A DNA stretch of 64,000 nucleotides from Polaribacter sp. L3A8 (GTDB lineage Bacteria > Bacteroidota > Bacteroidia > Flavobacteriales > Flavobacteriaceae). The position numbers were made by a program, and so were the translations under genes. Within the stretch, counting starts at the first letter, position 1, and the number at the start of each line of letters is the position of its first letter. Under the pieces are notes generated by a model. The model had not been told where the DNA came from. It saw only the letters and a program-made list of their open reading frames with translations, and ran no database searches. Positions 52,919 to 63,034 of this stretch are shown piece by piece. The DNA lies in assembly GCF_009796785.1 (NCBI RefSeq), contig NZ_CP047026.1, positions 1,944,001-2,008,000 of the forward strand, read 5' to 3'.

Positions 52919-53401
52919 CTACAAGTATTTACTATCAAACGAAAAAGGCAATAAAGAAAGTAATGATTCTGTTACTACAACCTCACCAACTTCTCCCATA
53001 AAAAGCACCTTAAAGGGTTCTTTTTGATTGATTTCATATTCTGATAAAGTTTGCCTACAGGCACCACAAGGACCTATTGGTTTATCTACATTTGTTATGG
53101 TAGAACTTGCCGTAATTGCCAATTTCTTGATTTTCATGTTTGGGTATGTAGAGCCTGCTTTCCAAATAGCAACTCTTTCTGCACACATACCAGAAGGGTA
53201 TGCTGCACTTTCTTGATTGTTTCCTAAAACAATCTCTCCATTATCTAACAACAAGGCAGCACCTACATTAAATTTAGAATAAGGAGCGTATGCTTTTTTT
53301 CTAGCTTCAATGGCTTTATGCATTAACTTATTGTCTTCTACGGAAAGCTCTGAAATATCTTTATAAATAGTAGCTGAAGTTGAAATTTCAATTTTTCTCA
53401 T
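52919..53401 (-). CDS. cdd: Cytidine deaminase
   Basis: A 160-residue zinc deaminase of pyrimidine salvage that converts cytidine to uridine. GMCAERVAIWKAG near residue 71 has the CAE zinc/catalytic motif and GPCGACRQTLSEYE near residue 107 the CxxC pair. KAYAPYSKFNVGAALLLDNG is the substrate-binding segment. The length is that of the homodimer/tetramer class with a slight N-terminal extension. It works with udk. Confidence 0.95.
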   Translation of the reverse strand: MRKIEISTSATIYKDISELSVEDNKLMHKAIEARKKAYAPYSKFNVGAALLLDNGEIVLGNNQESAAYPSGMCAERVAIWKAGSTYPNMKIKKLAITASSTITNVDKPIGPCGACRQTLSEYEINQKEPFKVLFMGEVGEVVVTESLLSLLPFSFDSKYL

Positions 53402-53416
53402 AAAAATCTGTTCGTC

Positions 53417-53445
53417 AAAAAAAGCAGCCTTAATTGACTGCTTTT
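53417..53445 (-). terminator. Intrinsic terminator of the porU-porV operon
   Basis: On the minus strand AAAAGCAG pairs with CTGCTTTT around a ten-base loop, followed by a T-run. It lies 37 bp after the porV stop. Confidence 0.75.
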
Positions 53446-53481
53446 AAATATTGTTATAAACTTACTAAAAAAAATTGACTT

Positions 53482-54636
53482 TTAATAATCATCAAAAACT
53501 TCACCTAAATCAAACGATAATGAAAAACGTAATGAGTTTTCTAATGGATTATTTACATCAGAGGAATTAATTAAATAAGACAAATCTACATTTAAAGCAT
53601 TGGTTTTAAACCCTCCACCTAACGTAAAGTATTGTCTATTTCCTTTATCTTGGCTTTCATGAAAATACCCACCTCTTAAAGCAAAGGCATTGTTATATAA
53701 GTACTCTGCTCCTAAAGCATAGGTAAATTCTTGCAATTCTTCGCTAAATCCGCCTGGTGCGTCTCCAAAAGATTGAAAAATTCCACTAACCCAACCAACA
53801 TTATCGTCTTCTCCCTCAACAATATTACCATCATTGTCTCTAATTGGTGGAGTTGGTACTAATAATTTTGTAAATTCTAGGGTTGTAGAAATTGTATTAT
53901 AATCATCTAATATAAAATCGAATCCACCCCCTAATTTTAAATTGGTAGGAATAAAATCTTCGCTTCCTGGACTGTAAGAAACCTTTGGTCCAATATTAGC
54001 TAAGTTAAATCCAATTCTATAACGTCCATTAAAATTACCATAATTTTCTTCTAAAGACTGGTAATACCCAGAAACATCTACAGCAAAAGAGTTTATAGGT
54101 CTTAACGTACTGTTTGTACCGTTAAAAGTTAAATTAGATCTTACATATTTTAACCCAACTCCCATAGAAAATGTTTCACTTAACTTTAGCGCATAAGCAC
54201 CTGTAAATGCTAATTCATTTGGGTTAATTGTTCCATTATCGCTACCATCAGAGTTTGTTAAATCTATCTGACCTAAAGAAAAATATTTTAAATCGGCACC
54301 CCAAGCTGCTCTATCACTAAAGCGGTTCATGTAAGATGCACTTCCTGTAAAAATATCGTCTGTTAAATTACGTAACCAAGGTGAATAGGTAATACCTGCT
54401 TTAACTTGTCTGTTACTAAATGTCATTTTTGCCGCATTATGAAACAAAGAAAAAGCATCTGCAGAAGTTGCAACTCCTACATCTCCCATACCACCTGCTC
54501 TTGCATCTGGTGTTATTAGTAAGAATGGTACAGCAGTTGTAATACCACCAATATTATCGGTGTTTATTTCTGTTTGTGCAGTTGTCTTTATAGTTACAAA
54601 CGCACATAATATAAAATAGATTCCTAATTTTTTCAT
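53482..54636 (-). CDS. porV: Type IX secretion outer-membrane protein PorV (LptO)
   Basis: A 384-residue 14-strand-type beta-barrel of the OmpP1/FadL-like group. A signal peptide (MKKLGIYFILCAFVTIKTTA) is followed by the conserved LITPDARAGGMGDVGVATSA, then regularly alternating strands to the C-terminal aromatic end. PorV shuttles secreted cargo from the SprA translocon to the PorU attachment complex. It lies 43 bp downstream of porU on the same strand, the usual arrangement. Confidence 0.93.
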   Translation of the reverse strand: MKKLGIYFILCAFVTIKTTAQTEINTDNIGGITTAVPFLLITPDARAGGMGDVGVATSADAFSLFHNAAKMTFSNRQVKAGITYSPWLRNLTDDIFTGSASYMNRFSDRAAWGADLKYFSLGQIDLTNSDGSDNGTINPNELAFTGAYALKLSETFSMGVGLKYVRSNLTFNGTNSTLRPINSFAVDVSGYYQSLEENYGNFNGRYRIGFNLANIGPKVSYSPGSEDFIPTNLKLGGGFDFILDDYNTISTTLEFTKLLVPTPPIRDNDGNIVEGEDDNVGWVSGIFQSFGDAPGGFSEELQEFTYALGAEYLYNNAFALRGGYFHESQDKGNRQYFTLGGGFKTNALNVDLSYLINSSDVNNPLENSLRFSLSFDLGEVFDDY

Positions 54637-54679
54637 TTGATTTCTTTATTCTGATTTTTATTTGACAAATATCTAATTT

Positions 54680-57600
54680 TTATTGAAGTATTACTAATTT
54701 TTCATACTTCTCTGCAACTAGATTACTTTCTGTTGATTTTACTTTTAATTTATAAACGTAAACGCCTTTTCCTATTTTATTACCAAAATCATCTAAACCA
54801 TTCCAAGTAACACTTCTTACTAACGTTTCTGCGTTTGGTATGTTTTGGTTTATTGTTTTTATTAATTTACCTGAAACCGTAAATATTTGCACCTGAACTT
54901 CTAAATTCTCATTAGGTTTGTTGTGATTAAACCAAAACTGTGTGTAATTTACAAAAGGGTTTGGGTAATTTAAAACATTTTCTAAATTTAAGATTGTATC
55001 GCTCACAACCACGAAATTTAACGTTAATTCTGATGAATTATTGTACGTGTCCCAAACTTTTATTTTTAAGGTATGTGGTCCAACCTCTAAATCTCTTAAG
55101 GTGTAGGTAACTTTACCTTTTGTAAAATCGTTTAGTTCTGTTTTATAAAAATCATTTAATATAATTGGGTTTGTAGTATCTCCATCTAAAACACCAACAA
55201 TATCATGGTCTACAGCGGTTATAGAAGTATTAATTCCACTAAAATCAGATAAAACAGCAATTAAATTAGGTGAACTGTTGGTGTTTCCTCCATCAATAAA
55301 AGACTCATCATTCATATACAGTTTTATTTCTGGGCCAACCGTATCGTCAGGAGCATTCTCATCGATACCACCAACAACGATATCTACATTATAACCTGCT
55401 TTATCTATAATTTCATTATTTGCATAAAAACTTAACTTTCCTTCTCCATAAGCAATTTTTATATCCTTCGGAACAATAAAATCAAACTCAAACTCACCAT
55501 TTGTAACCGTAGCTTCTCCTCTAAAAATTTTACTGTTCTGTATATCAAAAGGCATTGTTATTCCAAAACCATCATTATCTAAAGTAGTTCTATCAATAGA
55601 TTTATCAAAAACAGTAGTTGATAAAGTTCCATTAAAATTTGGTAACCTTACATTTTTATCATCTAAAACAACTCCTTTAAAATGGACTTTAGACAAGGCT
55701 TTTAAGGTATCTAATTGAGAGATATCTTTACCATTCATTTCTGTAATACGAACATTTGGCTTTGGAATTGCTAATTTCATTGCTGGATCTCCAAAATGAA
55801 AAATAAAGAACTTTTGAGTACTAAAAAAACTATTTTTAGTTTTCATTAAAGCTTCTGCTACCGATAAATCTTCATCTTCTGGTTCAAATGCTAATAAAAC
55901 CTTTATTAAATCTTCATTAAACAACTGCCCTGTAGTTATAAAAACCTCTCTTGTTGTAGTTATCATACTTGCAGCACCACCTTTCTCATTCAAAAAAGTA
56001 AGTTCGCCAGCAGTTATTCTATTCGGATTATCAAATCTAGAAAAATCGCAAGTAACAGTGATCAATAAAGGCAACATATTCGGGTTATTAAAACCTTGAA
56101 TTTGTGGCTTTTCTAATATTTTTTCTGAAGCAAATCCATCTTCACCCCCATGACCAAAATAATCAAAAACCAACGTTCCTTTTTCTATAGCATTTGTAAT
56201 AGCCTCATTAACCTCTGGGTATCGTTCTCCTCCAGATGAGTTCTCTTGTACAAATGCATTTAAATAGATTTTATTAATATTAAAAATCCGTTTTTCATCT
56301 TTTATATCATCAGCAATAGACTCAACTCCTGCCTGTAAAACTTCTTCTCCCGCAGCATCAATGTCATCCGCTAATAAGGTTATTGTATTCCGCCAATCGC
56401 CAAGTGCATCTTTATGATAATAACTTAAAATTTTATCAACAGCAATTTTTGCTTCAGAAATTGTAGAAACAGGGACCCTACTTGATGCAACATCAATATT
56501 ATGGCTACTCGAATTCATCGTCCCCTCATTGTTATCTAACATCACAAAAAAATCATCCGTTACCCAAGAACTAGCTAAGTTAAAACTACTTTCAGATAAT
56601 TTTACGGGTACAATATTATTATTCCCCACAATTCTATCTTTATAATCGTAAGAAGAATCGCCAAAGAAACAAACATATTTTAGTTTTTTATCTTCGGATG
56701 AATTGGTTGTATATAAATGCTTTAAAAAATCTCTAATTCCCGTAATATCTTTAGATCCTGAAGAAAACTCATTGTAAATTTCATCTAACAACACTACTTT
56801 TGTTGTTAAGCCAGAATTCTCTTGATGGTAATCTGCCATTCTTTGTGCTTCACTAGAAAGTTCTGAATTTGTAATAACAAGATAATTAATATCTTTTAAA
56901 CCATGTAAATTTTGATTAACTACACGGCTGTTTCGCAATGTTTTAGGTATATAATAATCATCCTGGTTTAAAACGATAAATTCTTTTAAATCACCACCAT
57001 TTTCTTTAAAATTAAAATTATTTCCGGTACCTTGATTACTAATATTTTTAGGATCTAAATGATTAGACACATCCCAAACTTGAAAAAAATTTGAATTATT
57101 TTCTATTTGATACTCTATAACTCCGGTTGAATTTGCCTGCTCAAAACTTCTAAATGAAAATTGATTTCCGTCTGCAATTAGTTCTTTTTTACCTATAATT
57201 TCTATATAATCTAAAAAAGCTGTGGCAGAGGGATTTCCTTTATTATCGTAGGTAATACTTACGTCAAAAAAATCTGTAGTATTTGATACATTTCCTTTAT
57301 TTTCTGATGTTCTTGCTCTATCTACTTCGGTTGTTGGCGAAAAATTAAGGTTGTAAAGATCTACTCCATTCACCTTAACACTCATTTGAGAAGAAGTAAT
57401 AGATGTAGAAACACCTCTAACTTTAATAAAGCTAACAGCGCCTGAAACCGAATTGGGAAACGGAATTTTAAAACTCTGTGTATTTTCTATATTAAAATCG
57501 GTCTTAAAAAACCATTGAGTACCCGCAGCAATTAAATTCCTTTCATCTTTTTCATAAAAAGTATAATCATCAAAAGTTGTAATTTGTGATGTAGCAACAC

Positions 57601-58072
57601 CTGTAATACTCGTTTTTGGTTGAATTCTTTTTCCATCGTCATTAGAAACAGTAATAAAGTAATAGGCATTATCATCATAAATATTTTGTCTATGACGCAT
57701 TGTTGATGCAGAAGTCCCAACCCAATCATGCGGTCCTTTAGCGTAGAAAAGTATGTAATCTCCATCATCAAAAGAGCCGTCACTTTCACCTTCTACATAA
57801 ATAGCATTCTCTTGTAAATCATTATATCTATCATCTGAATTTAAAACAGGTAAAAGACTTCCTCCATTTCCATAAATGCGAATTTTCTTTGGATTTAGAT
57901 TGTTGGTCGATATCCCTATTTGTTGTAATAGATTTTTATCTATTTTAAAAACGCCAGTAGTATCTACCGAAAACTTAAACCAATCTCCAGAAGCAAGAAC
58001 AGAAGTAGTGCCTTGAGCGGGAATTAGTTGAATTAAAAAACTAAAAAAAAGAGTAAATAATTGTTTTTTCAT
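54680..58072 (-). CDS. porU: Type IX secretion system sortase PorU
   Basis: A 1130-residue C25-family cysteine peptidase, the sortase that removes cargo C-terminal signals and attaches them to A-LPS at the cell surface. The signal peptide is LFTLFFSFLIQLIPAQG. The catalytic pair appears intact: His641 in DYFGHGGEDGF and Cys675 in LITVTCDFSRFDNP. Its own C-terminal domain (LNYPNPFVNYTQFWF, then NKIGKGVYVYKLKVKS) resembles a T9SS sorting domain. ATG 58072 (MKKQLF) is chosen over an upstream start. It is divergent from gldJ. Confidence 0.95.
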   Translation of the reverse strand: MKKQLFTLFFSFLIQLIPAQGTTSVLASGDWFKFSVDTTGVFKIDKNLLQQIGISTNNLNPKKIRIYGNGGSLLPVLNSDDRYNDLQENAIYVEGESDGSFDDGDYILFYAKGPHDWVGTSASTMRHRQNIYDDNAYYFITVSNDDGKRIQPKTSITGVATSQITTFDDYTFYEKDERNLIAAGTQWFFKTDFNIENTQSFKIPFPNSVSGAVSFIKVRGVSTSITSSQMSVKVNGVDLYNLNFSPTTEVDRARTSENKGNVSNTTDFFDVSITYDNKGNPSATAFLDYIEIIGKKELIADGNQFSFRSFEQANSTGVIEYQIENNSNFFQVWDVSNHLDPKNISNQGTGNNFNFKENGGDLKEFIVLNQDDYYIPKTLRNSRVVNQNLHGLKDINYLVITNSELSSEAQRMADYHQENSGLTTKVVLLDEIYNEFSSGSKDITGIRDFLKHLYTTNSSEDKKLKYVCFFGDSSYDYKDRIVGNNNIVPVKLSESSFNLASSWVTDDFFVMLDNNEGTMNSSSHNIDVASSRVPVSTISEAKIAVDKILSYYHKDALGDWRNTITLLADDIDAAGEEVLQAGVESIADDIKDEKRIFNINKIYLNAFVQENSSGGERYPEVNEAITNAIEKGTLVFDYFGHGGEDGFASEKILEKPQIQGFNNPNMLPLLITVTCDFSRFDNPNRITAGELTFLNEKGGAASMITTTREVFITTGQLFNEDLIKVLLAFEPEDEDLSVAEALMKTKNSFFSTQKFFIFHFGDPAMKLAIPKPNVRITEMNGKDISQLDTLKALSKVHFKGVVLDDKNVRLPNFNGTLSTTVFDKSIDRTTLDNDGFGITMPFDIQNSKIFRGEATVTNGEFEFDFIVPKDIKIAYGEGKLSFYANNEIIDKAGYNVDIVVGGIDENAPDDTVGPEIKLYMNDESFIDGGNTNSSPNLIAVLSDFSGINTSITAVDHDIVGVLDGDTTNPIILNDFYKTELNDFTKGKVTYTLRDLEVGPHTLKIKVWDTYNNSSELTLNFVVVSDTILNLENVLNYPNPFVNYTQFWFNHNKPNENLEVQVQIFTVSGKLIKTINQNIPNAETLVRSVTWNGLDDFGNKIGKGVYVYKLKVKSTESNLVAEKYEKLVILQ

Positions 58073-58273
58073 AATTGTATTCAAATAACGCAAATAATTT
58101 ATAGATATTTTAGTAGTTACAAAGATAAATTATACTAAATTTAAAAAGCAATCGTTTAAATAAAAGTGAGAAGAAAAATGCAGCGTTAAAATTACCATTT
58201 TACTTGTATGAATGTAGAATTATTGTAAATTGCATCGCTATAATAAAAACCCTAAACTAATTTTCAATTAGGA

Positions 58274-59944
58274 ATGAGAAACGTATTTAAAATATCTTTA
58301 GTTGTACTATCTGCCTTAACCTTGGCTAGTTGTAGTAAATCAACTTCAGGAAATTCGACACTTACAGGATTACCTTTTAACAATCCAAAATATGGTAATT
58401 ATATAAGAGGAAACGAAACAGCAGGACAAGAAATCCCTTTAGGAATGGTTGCTGTAGAGGGCGGTTCTTTTACAATGGGACAAGTGCAAGATGACGTTAT
58501 GTTTGATTGGAACACTACGCCTAAAAAGATGCACATTCGCTCTTTCTACATGGATGAATCAGAAGTTACCAACTCAGAATACTTTCTGTATATACAAAAC
58601 ACCAAAGATGTTTTTCCTCCATCAGAAGAAAAATACAAACACATTTATAATTCTGTTTTACCCGACACTTTAGTTTGGAGAAAAAGTTTAGGAAATACAG
58701 ATATTTTATCAGAAAACTACTTTAGACATCCTGCATATTCAGATTATCCTGTTGTTGGTGTTAGTTGGCTACAAGCAAACCAATACTGTAAATGGCGTAC
58801 AAACGCAGTAAATTTAAAAAAATTAATAGATAAGGGATATATTAAAAACATCTTTGAAAATGATAGTATTAGAAACTTTTTTGATACCGATGTTTTCTTA
58901 GCTGCTTCTGATAACCTTTTTGATGGTGATAGTACTATTTACAAGAAAGGAATTAGATCTAGAGGTGCTGTTAAAAGTGAAAAAGGAGCTTTTCAAGGTA
59001 GAAAAATCACACAAGCAGACGGTGTTTTAAGTCAGAAGTTTAGATTACCAACTGAAGCTGAATGGGAATTTGCAGCAAAAGCTAATATTGAAAATAGAGA
59101 GTATAACAATATTAGAGGGCGTAAAAAATATGCTTGGGATGGTAAATATTCTAGAGAAACAAAAAAAAGACATAGAGGAGATCAGTTAGCTAACTTTAAA
59201 CAAGGTGAAGGTGATTATAGTGGTTTGTCTGGTTGGAGTTCAGATGGTTCTGACATTCCTATTAAAGTAAAATCATATCCACCAAATGCATTTGGTTTAT
59301 ACGATATGTCTGGAAACGTTGCAGAATGGGTTGCTGATGTTTATAGGCCTATTATTGATAACGACGCAAATGATTTTAATTATTTTAGAGGTAATATTTT
59401 TACTAAAAAGATGATTGATAAAGAAGGTAAAGTTGTAATTATTAATAGTTCTGATAATGCAGAAATAGAATATGACACCTTGCCTAACGGAAAAATAATT
59501 CCAAAAGAATTACCAGGAAGCATTAAATATATACCAATTACAAAAGACGATGCTGCTTTAAGAAGAAACTTTTCTGTTTCTGATAATACAGATATTGGAG
59601 ATGGAGACTTAAATTCTTCTAGATTCTATGAAGAAGAGCAGGACCAGTTTGGTTTTAAACCAAGCATGTACAACTCTCCAAGAAGTCCTAGTAAAGAAAT
59701 AGATCCAGAAACAGGTAAAGAAGTTTTAGTAAATGACGCTAAAAAAAGAACTACTTTAATTAGTAATAATACAAGAGTATATAAAGGTGGCGCTTGGTCT
59801 GATAGAGAGTATTGGCTAGATCCAGCACAAAGAAGATATTTACCAGAATATATGGCTACAAACTTTATTGGCTTTAGATGTGTTACAGACAAAGTAGGAC
59901 CGATGTCTTCTAAGAGAAAAAAAGCGAGAAACTCAGTTAGATAA
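58274..59944 (+). CDS. gldJ: Gliding motility lipoprotein GldJ
   Basis: A 556-residue lipoprotein with signal VVLSALTLASCSKS (Cys near residue 20) and an FGE-sulfatase-like fold: MVAVEGGSFTMGQ, SFYMDESEVTNSEYF, FRLPTEAEWEFAAKA and FGLYDMSGNVAEWVAD. The catalytic Cys pair of true FGE is missing (VYKGGAWSDREYWLDPAQRR), so it is structural. GldJ is needed for gliding and T9SS in Flavobacterium. The porU-gldJ-murF order is that seen in other flavobacteria. Confidence 0.94.
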   Translation: MRNVFKISLVVLSALTLASCSKSTSGNSTLTGLPFNNPKYGNYIRGNETAGQEIPLGMVAVEGGSFTMGQVQDDVMFDWNTTPKKMHIRSFYMDESEVTNSEYFLYIQNTKDVFPPSEEKYKHIYNSVLPDTLVWRKSLGNTDILSENYFRHPAYSDYPVVGVSWLQANQYCKWRTNAVNLKKLIDKGYIKNIFENDSIRNFFDTDVFLAASDNLFDGDSTIYKKGIRSRGAVKSEKGAFQGRKITQADGVLSQKFRLPTEAEWEFAAKANIENREYNNIRGRKKYAWDGKYSRETKKRHRGDQLANFKQGEGDYSGLSGWSSDGSDIPIKVKSYPPNAFGLYDMSGNVAEWVADVYRPIIDNDANDFNYFRGNIFTKKMIDKEGKVVIINSSDNAEIEYDTLPNGKIIPKELPGSIKYIPITKDDAALRRNFSVSDNTDIGDGDLNSSRFYEEEQDQFGFKPSMYNSPRSPSKEIDPETGKEVLVNDAKKRTTLISNNTRVYKGGAWSDREYWLDPAQRRYLPEYMATNFIGFRCVTDKVGPMSSKRKKARNSVR

Positions 59945-59966
59945 TAAAATATTTATTAAAAAACAT

Positions 59967-60000
59967 AACCTCACTGTAATTTCTACAGTGAGGTTTTTTA
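59967..60000 (+). terminator. Intrinsic terminator of gldJ
   Basis: AACCTCACTGTA pairs perfectly with TACAGTGAGGTT around ATTTC and is followed by T residues. It ends 10 bp before murF, so murF may have its own start inside or just after it. Confidence 0.9.
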
Positions 60001-60009
60001 TTTTAAAAG

Positions 60010-61266
60010 ATGGAAATTAAAGAGATTTACAATTTATATTCTAAACATTTTCTTGTTGACACAGACACAAGAAATATTAGAAAAAACACCTTATTTTTCG
60101 CATTAAAAGGCGATAATTTTAATGGAAATCTATTTGCAGAAGAAGCAATTAAACAAGGTGCTCTTTATGCAATTGTTGATGAAGAACTGTACAAAAATAA
60201 TACAAACATTATTTTTGTTGATGATGTTTTAGCAACACTGCAACAGCTCGCAAATTACCATAGAAAAGTTTTAAACATTCCTATTATTGGTCTTACAGGC
60301 AGTAATGGAAAAACAACTACAAAAGAATTAATCAACACTGTTTTATTAAAAGCCTACAAAACAACGGCAACCAAAGGAAATCTAAACAATCATATTGGTG
60401 TGCCACTTACGTTACTTTCTATGACTCCTAAAACGGAAATAGGTATCGTAGAAATGGGTGCAAATCATAAAAAAGAAATTGCCTTTTTATGCACTATTTG
60501 CGAACCAGATTTTGGATACATCACCAATTTTGGAAAAGCGCATTTAGAAGGTTTTGGAGGTATTGAAGGTGTTATTGAAGGTAAAAGTGAATTATATGCT
60601 TACTTAGAAAAAAATAATAAAAGTGCTTTTATAAATCCTGATGACGTTATTCAGGTTGAGAAATCAAAAAAACTAAAAACAATTCCTTTTATTAATAACC
60701 TAGAGTACTTAGAAGTAAATCCTTTTGTTAAATTATCTTTAAATACTAATAAGATTCAAAGTAATCTTATTGGTCAATATAATTACACAAACATTGCTGC
60801 AGCTTGTACAATTGGACATTATTTTAAAGTTTCTGATAAGAAGATTAAAGAAGCTATAGAAGGCTATATTCCAGATAATAACCGATCTCAAATCATACAA
60901 AAAACTGAAAACAAAATTATTTTAGACGCTTACAATGCTAATCCGACAAGCATGAAAGCTGCGCTTGAAAATTTTGAAACCATAAAAGAAGCTAATAAAA
61001 CGGTTATTTTAGGTGATATGTTTGAATTAGGAAAAACAAGTTTAGAAGAACATCAACGTATTGTAAACACCGTAGAAAAATTACATTTTGATAATTGCTT
61101 TTTTGTTGGTGAGATTTTTTACCAAACAAAAACAAAGAATAAGCAGTTTAAAACCTTTGAAGACTTGTTAGCGCATCTAAAAAACAATCCTCTTAATCTT
61201 CAATCAATTTTAATTAAAGGCTCAAGAGGAATGCGTTTAGAAAGGTTATTAGATTTTATTAATTGA
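60010..61266 (+). CDS. murF: UDP-N-acetylmuramoyl-tripeptide--D-alanyl-D-alanine ligase
   Basis: A 418-residue Mur ligase that adds D-Ala-D-Ala to the UDP-MurNAc-tripeptide in peptidoglycan synthesis. FVDTDTRNI-like N-terminal uridine-site sequences are followed by the P-loop GLTGSNGKTTTKEL near residue 96, then NLNNHIGVPLTLL and IVEMGANHKKEI. The C-terminal ligase domain has ILDAYNANPTSMKAALENF. It is a little shorter than the E. coli enzyme (~450). Its end overlaps the convergent kinase-like gene by 8 bp. Confidence 0.94.
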   Translation: MEIKEIYNLYSKHFLVDTDTRNIRKNTLFFALKGDNFNGNLFAEEAIKQGALYAIVDEELYKNNTNIIFVDDVLATLQQLANYHRKVLNIPIIGLTGSNGKTTTKELINTVLLKAYKTTATKGNLNNHIGVPLTLLSMTPKTEIGIVEMGANHKKEIAFLCTICEPDFGYITNFGKAHLEGFGGIEGVIEGKSELYAYLEKNNKSAFINPDDVIQVEKSKKLKTIPFINNLEYLEVNPFVKLSLNTNKIQSNLIGQYNYTNIAAACTIGHYFKVSDKKIKEAIEGYIPDNNRSQIIQKTENKIILDAYNANPTSMKAALENFETIKEANKTVILGDMFELGKTSLEEHQRIVNTVEKLHFDNCFFVGEIFYQTKTKNKQFKTFEDLLAHLKNNPLNLQSILIKGSRGMRLERLLDFIN

Positions 61267-62110
61267 TATTATTCTTATGGTATTCCAATAAATTATCAAT
61301 AGGTCTTTGTATCACATCTGTAATTACTAAATTATTCTTTTTAGCAACTTTTTCTAAAGTGTCTCTAAAATAATGAGCTATAGAACCAATAAAGTAAATT
61401 GGGGTTTCTGTACCTTTATTATAAGGTAGTATTCTGTATTTAAAAAACTCTTGAAATCCTTTCTTTATGATTTTTTTAATGTATTTATCTTCTTTAAAAT
61501 CAAACATAAATTTTGCAAAAGAAGCTAAATACATATTAGGATTAGATGCTCTATATAAATTTTTCTTTATGGTATCTGCATCCAAATCAAACTCTTCGTT
61601 AAATTTCTCTGCTATTACACTTGGCATCGTTTTATAGAAATAATCAATAATCAATTTCTTACCAAAGTAGTTGCCACTTGCTTCATCCATTAAGATATAA
61701 CCAAGAGAAGGTACTAACATTTCCATTTTGTTACCATCATAATAACAACTGTTAGAACCAGTACCTAAAATACATACTAAAGCAGGCTCTTTACCCGTTG
61801 CTGCATAAACAGCTGCTAACATATCTTCTGAAATAAAAATTTTAGCATTGACAAAAATAGCCTCTAAAATATTTTTTAAAATCTCAATTGGTTTTGGTGT
61901 TCCACAGCCAGCACCATAAAAATGAATTTCTTCAACATCATCTTTTATATTAATAAGTTGAAACATATTAATAATTCTATTATGCAATTCTTCTTCAGGA
62001 ACAATAGCTGGGTTTAAACCTAAAGTTCTTACTCTAAATGCTTCTTCTTTGTTTTTATCAATAGCAATCCAATCTGCTTTTGTAGAACCTCCATCTGCAA
62101 TTAAAATCAT
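61259..62110 (-). CDS. BadF/BadG-type ATPase, N-acetylglucosamine kinase-like
   Basis: A 283-residue ASKHA-fold protein. MILIADGGSTKADWIAIDKN is the phosphate-1 loop, FYGAGCGTPKP near residue 66 and CILGTGSNSCYYDGN near residue 113 the further adenosine/phosphate motifs. The family includes N-acetylglucosamine kinases and activators of dehydratases; there are no Fe-S cysteines typical of the activators, so a sugar-kinase role in amino-sugar recycling is more likely. Monocistronic. Confidence 0.8.
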   Translation of the reverse strand: MILIADGGSTKADWIAIDKNKEEAFRVRTLGLNPAIVPEEELHNRIINMFQLINIKDDVEEIHFYGAGCGTPKPIEILKNILEAIFVNAKIFISEDMLAAVYAATGKEPALVCILGTGSNSCYYDGNKMEMLVPSLGYILMDEASGNYFGKKLIIDYFYKTMPSVIAEKFNEEFDLDADTIKKNLYRASNPNMYLASFAKFMFDFKEDKYIKKIIKKGFQEFFKYRILPYNKGTETPIYFIGSIAHYFRDTLEKVAKKNNLVITDVIQRPIDNLLEYHKNNIN

Positions 62111-62240
62111 AATTATTTTGTTTTACTCAAAGATATCACAAGTAAAACTCCTATACAATAGTAAAACAATTTTCAATCGTTTTCGTATTAAATATTTCTT
62201 TTGATTATAGATAAGATTAAAAGAAAACATTAAATTATTG

Positions 62241-62248
62241 TAAATTTG
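62241..62248 (+). promoter_or_regulatory. -7 promoter element of the CpsB-like gene
   Basis: TAAATTTG, an exact match to TAnnTTTG, lies 16 bp before the ATG at 62265. Confidence 0.45.
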
Positions 62249-62264
62249 TATCAAATAAAATGAT

Positions 62265-63002
62265 ATGATCTTTTTTAAAAAGAAACAAATTGCTTTAAAT
62301 AATTTTTTTCCAAATAATTTTGTAGATATTCATTCACATTTTCTTCCAGGAATTGATGATGGTGCCAAAAATTTAGATAATTCTATTGAATTGATTTCTA
62401 AAATGGCTTCATACGGAATAAAAAACATCATAACTACTCCGCATGTATTGGGTGATGTTTATCAAAACTCTTCAGAAACTATAAAAAGTAAATTAGAAGA
62501 AGTAAAAGCAGCGCTTAAAAAAAGAAATATAACGGATGTTACTATAAGAGCTGCAGCAGAATATATGATGGATGAACAATTCTCTGAACTTTTAGAAAAG
62601 AATGATATTCTTACTTTGAAAGACAAGTATGTACTTGTTGAAATGTCTTATTTCAGTGCACCAATTAACCTTTATGAAATCTTATTTGAAATTCAAGTTA
62701 AGGGTTATAAACCTGTATTGGCACATCCAGAACGTTATAATTTTCTCCATACGAATATCGATAATTATTATAAGCTTAAAAAAGCAGGATGCTTGTTTCA
62801 GTTAAACTTATTGTCTCTAACCGAACAATATGGAAAAGGAGTACAGAAAATGTCTGAAAAGCTTTTAAAAGAAAACCTATATGATTTTGTTGGAACAGAC
62901 ACTCACCACAAAAATCATTTAGAATTACTTAAAAAAATTGGTACTAAAAAGAACTTAGAAAAAATTAAACATCTTTTAGAGAACAACAACAAGTTTATAT
63001 AA
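62265..63002 (+). CDS. CpsB/CapC-type PHP tyrosine-protein phosphatase
   Basis: A 245-residue metal-dependent phosphatase of the PHP fold. VDIHSHFLPGIDDGAKN near residue 22 has the HxH and DDG metal motifs. TTPHVLGDVYQN, RAAAEYMMDEQF, LAHPERYNFL and FVGTDTHHKNHLE carry the remaining ligands. It removes phosphate from the Wzc-type kinase, here encoded convergently, to control capsule chain length. It is slightly longer at the N-terminus than CpsB. Confidence 0.9.
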   Translation: MIFFKKKQIALNNFFPNNFVDIHSHFLPGIDDGAKNLDNSIELISKMASYGIKNIITTPHVLGDVYQNSSETIKSKLEEVKAALKKRNITDVTIRAAAEYMMDEQFSELLEKNDILTLKDKYVLVEMSYFSAPINLYEILFEIQVKGYKPVLAHPERYNFLHTNIDNYYKLKKAGCLFQLNLLSLTEQYGKGVQKMSEKLLKENLYDFVGTDTHHKNHLELLKKIGTKKNLEKIKHLLENNNKFI

Positions 63003-63034
63003 AAAAAAGCATCCAAAATAGATGCTTTTTTTTT
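63001..63034. terminator. Bidirectional terminator between the phosphatase and the Wzc-type gene
   Basis: AAAAAAAGCATC pairs with GATGCTTTTTTT around CAAAATA. It overlaps both convergent stop codons, with T-runs on both strands. Confidence 0.88.

Noticed and set aside
58274..59944. Calling GldJ a sulfatase-modifying enzyme
   Set aside because: The fold is there but the catalytic cysteine pair is missing, and the porU-gldJ-murF context identifies it.
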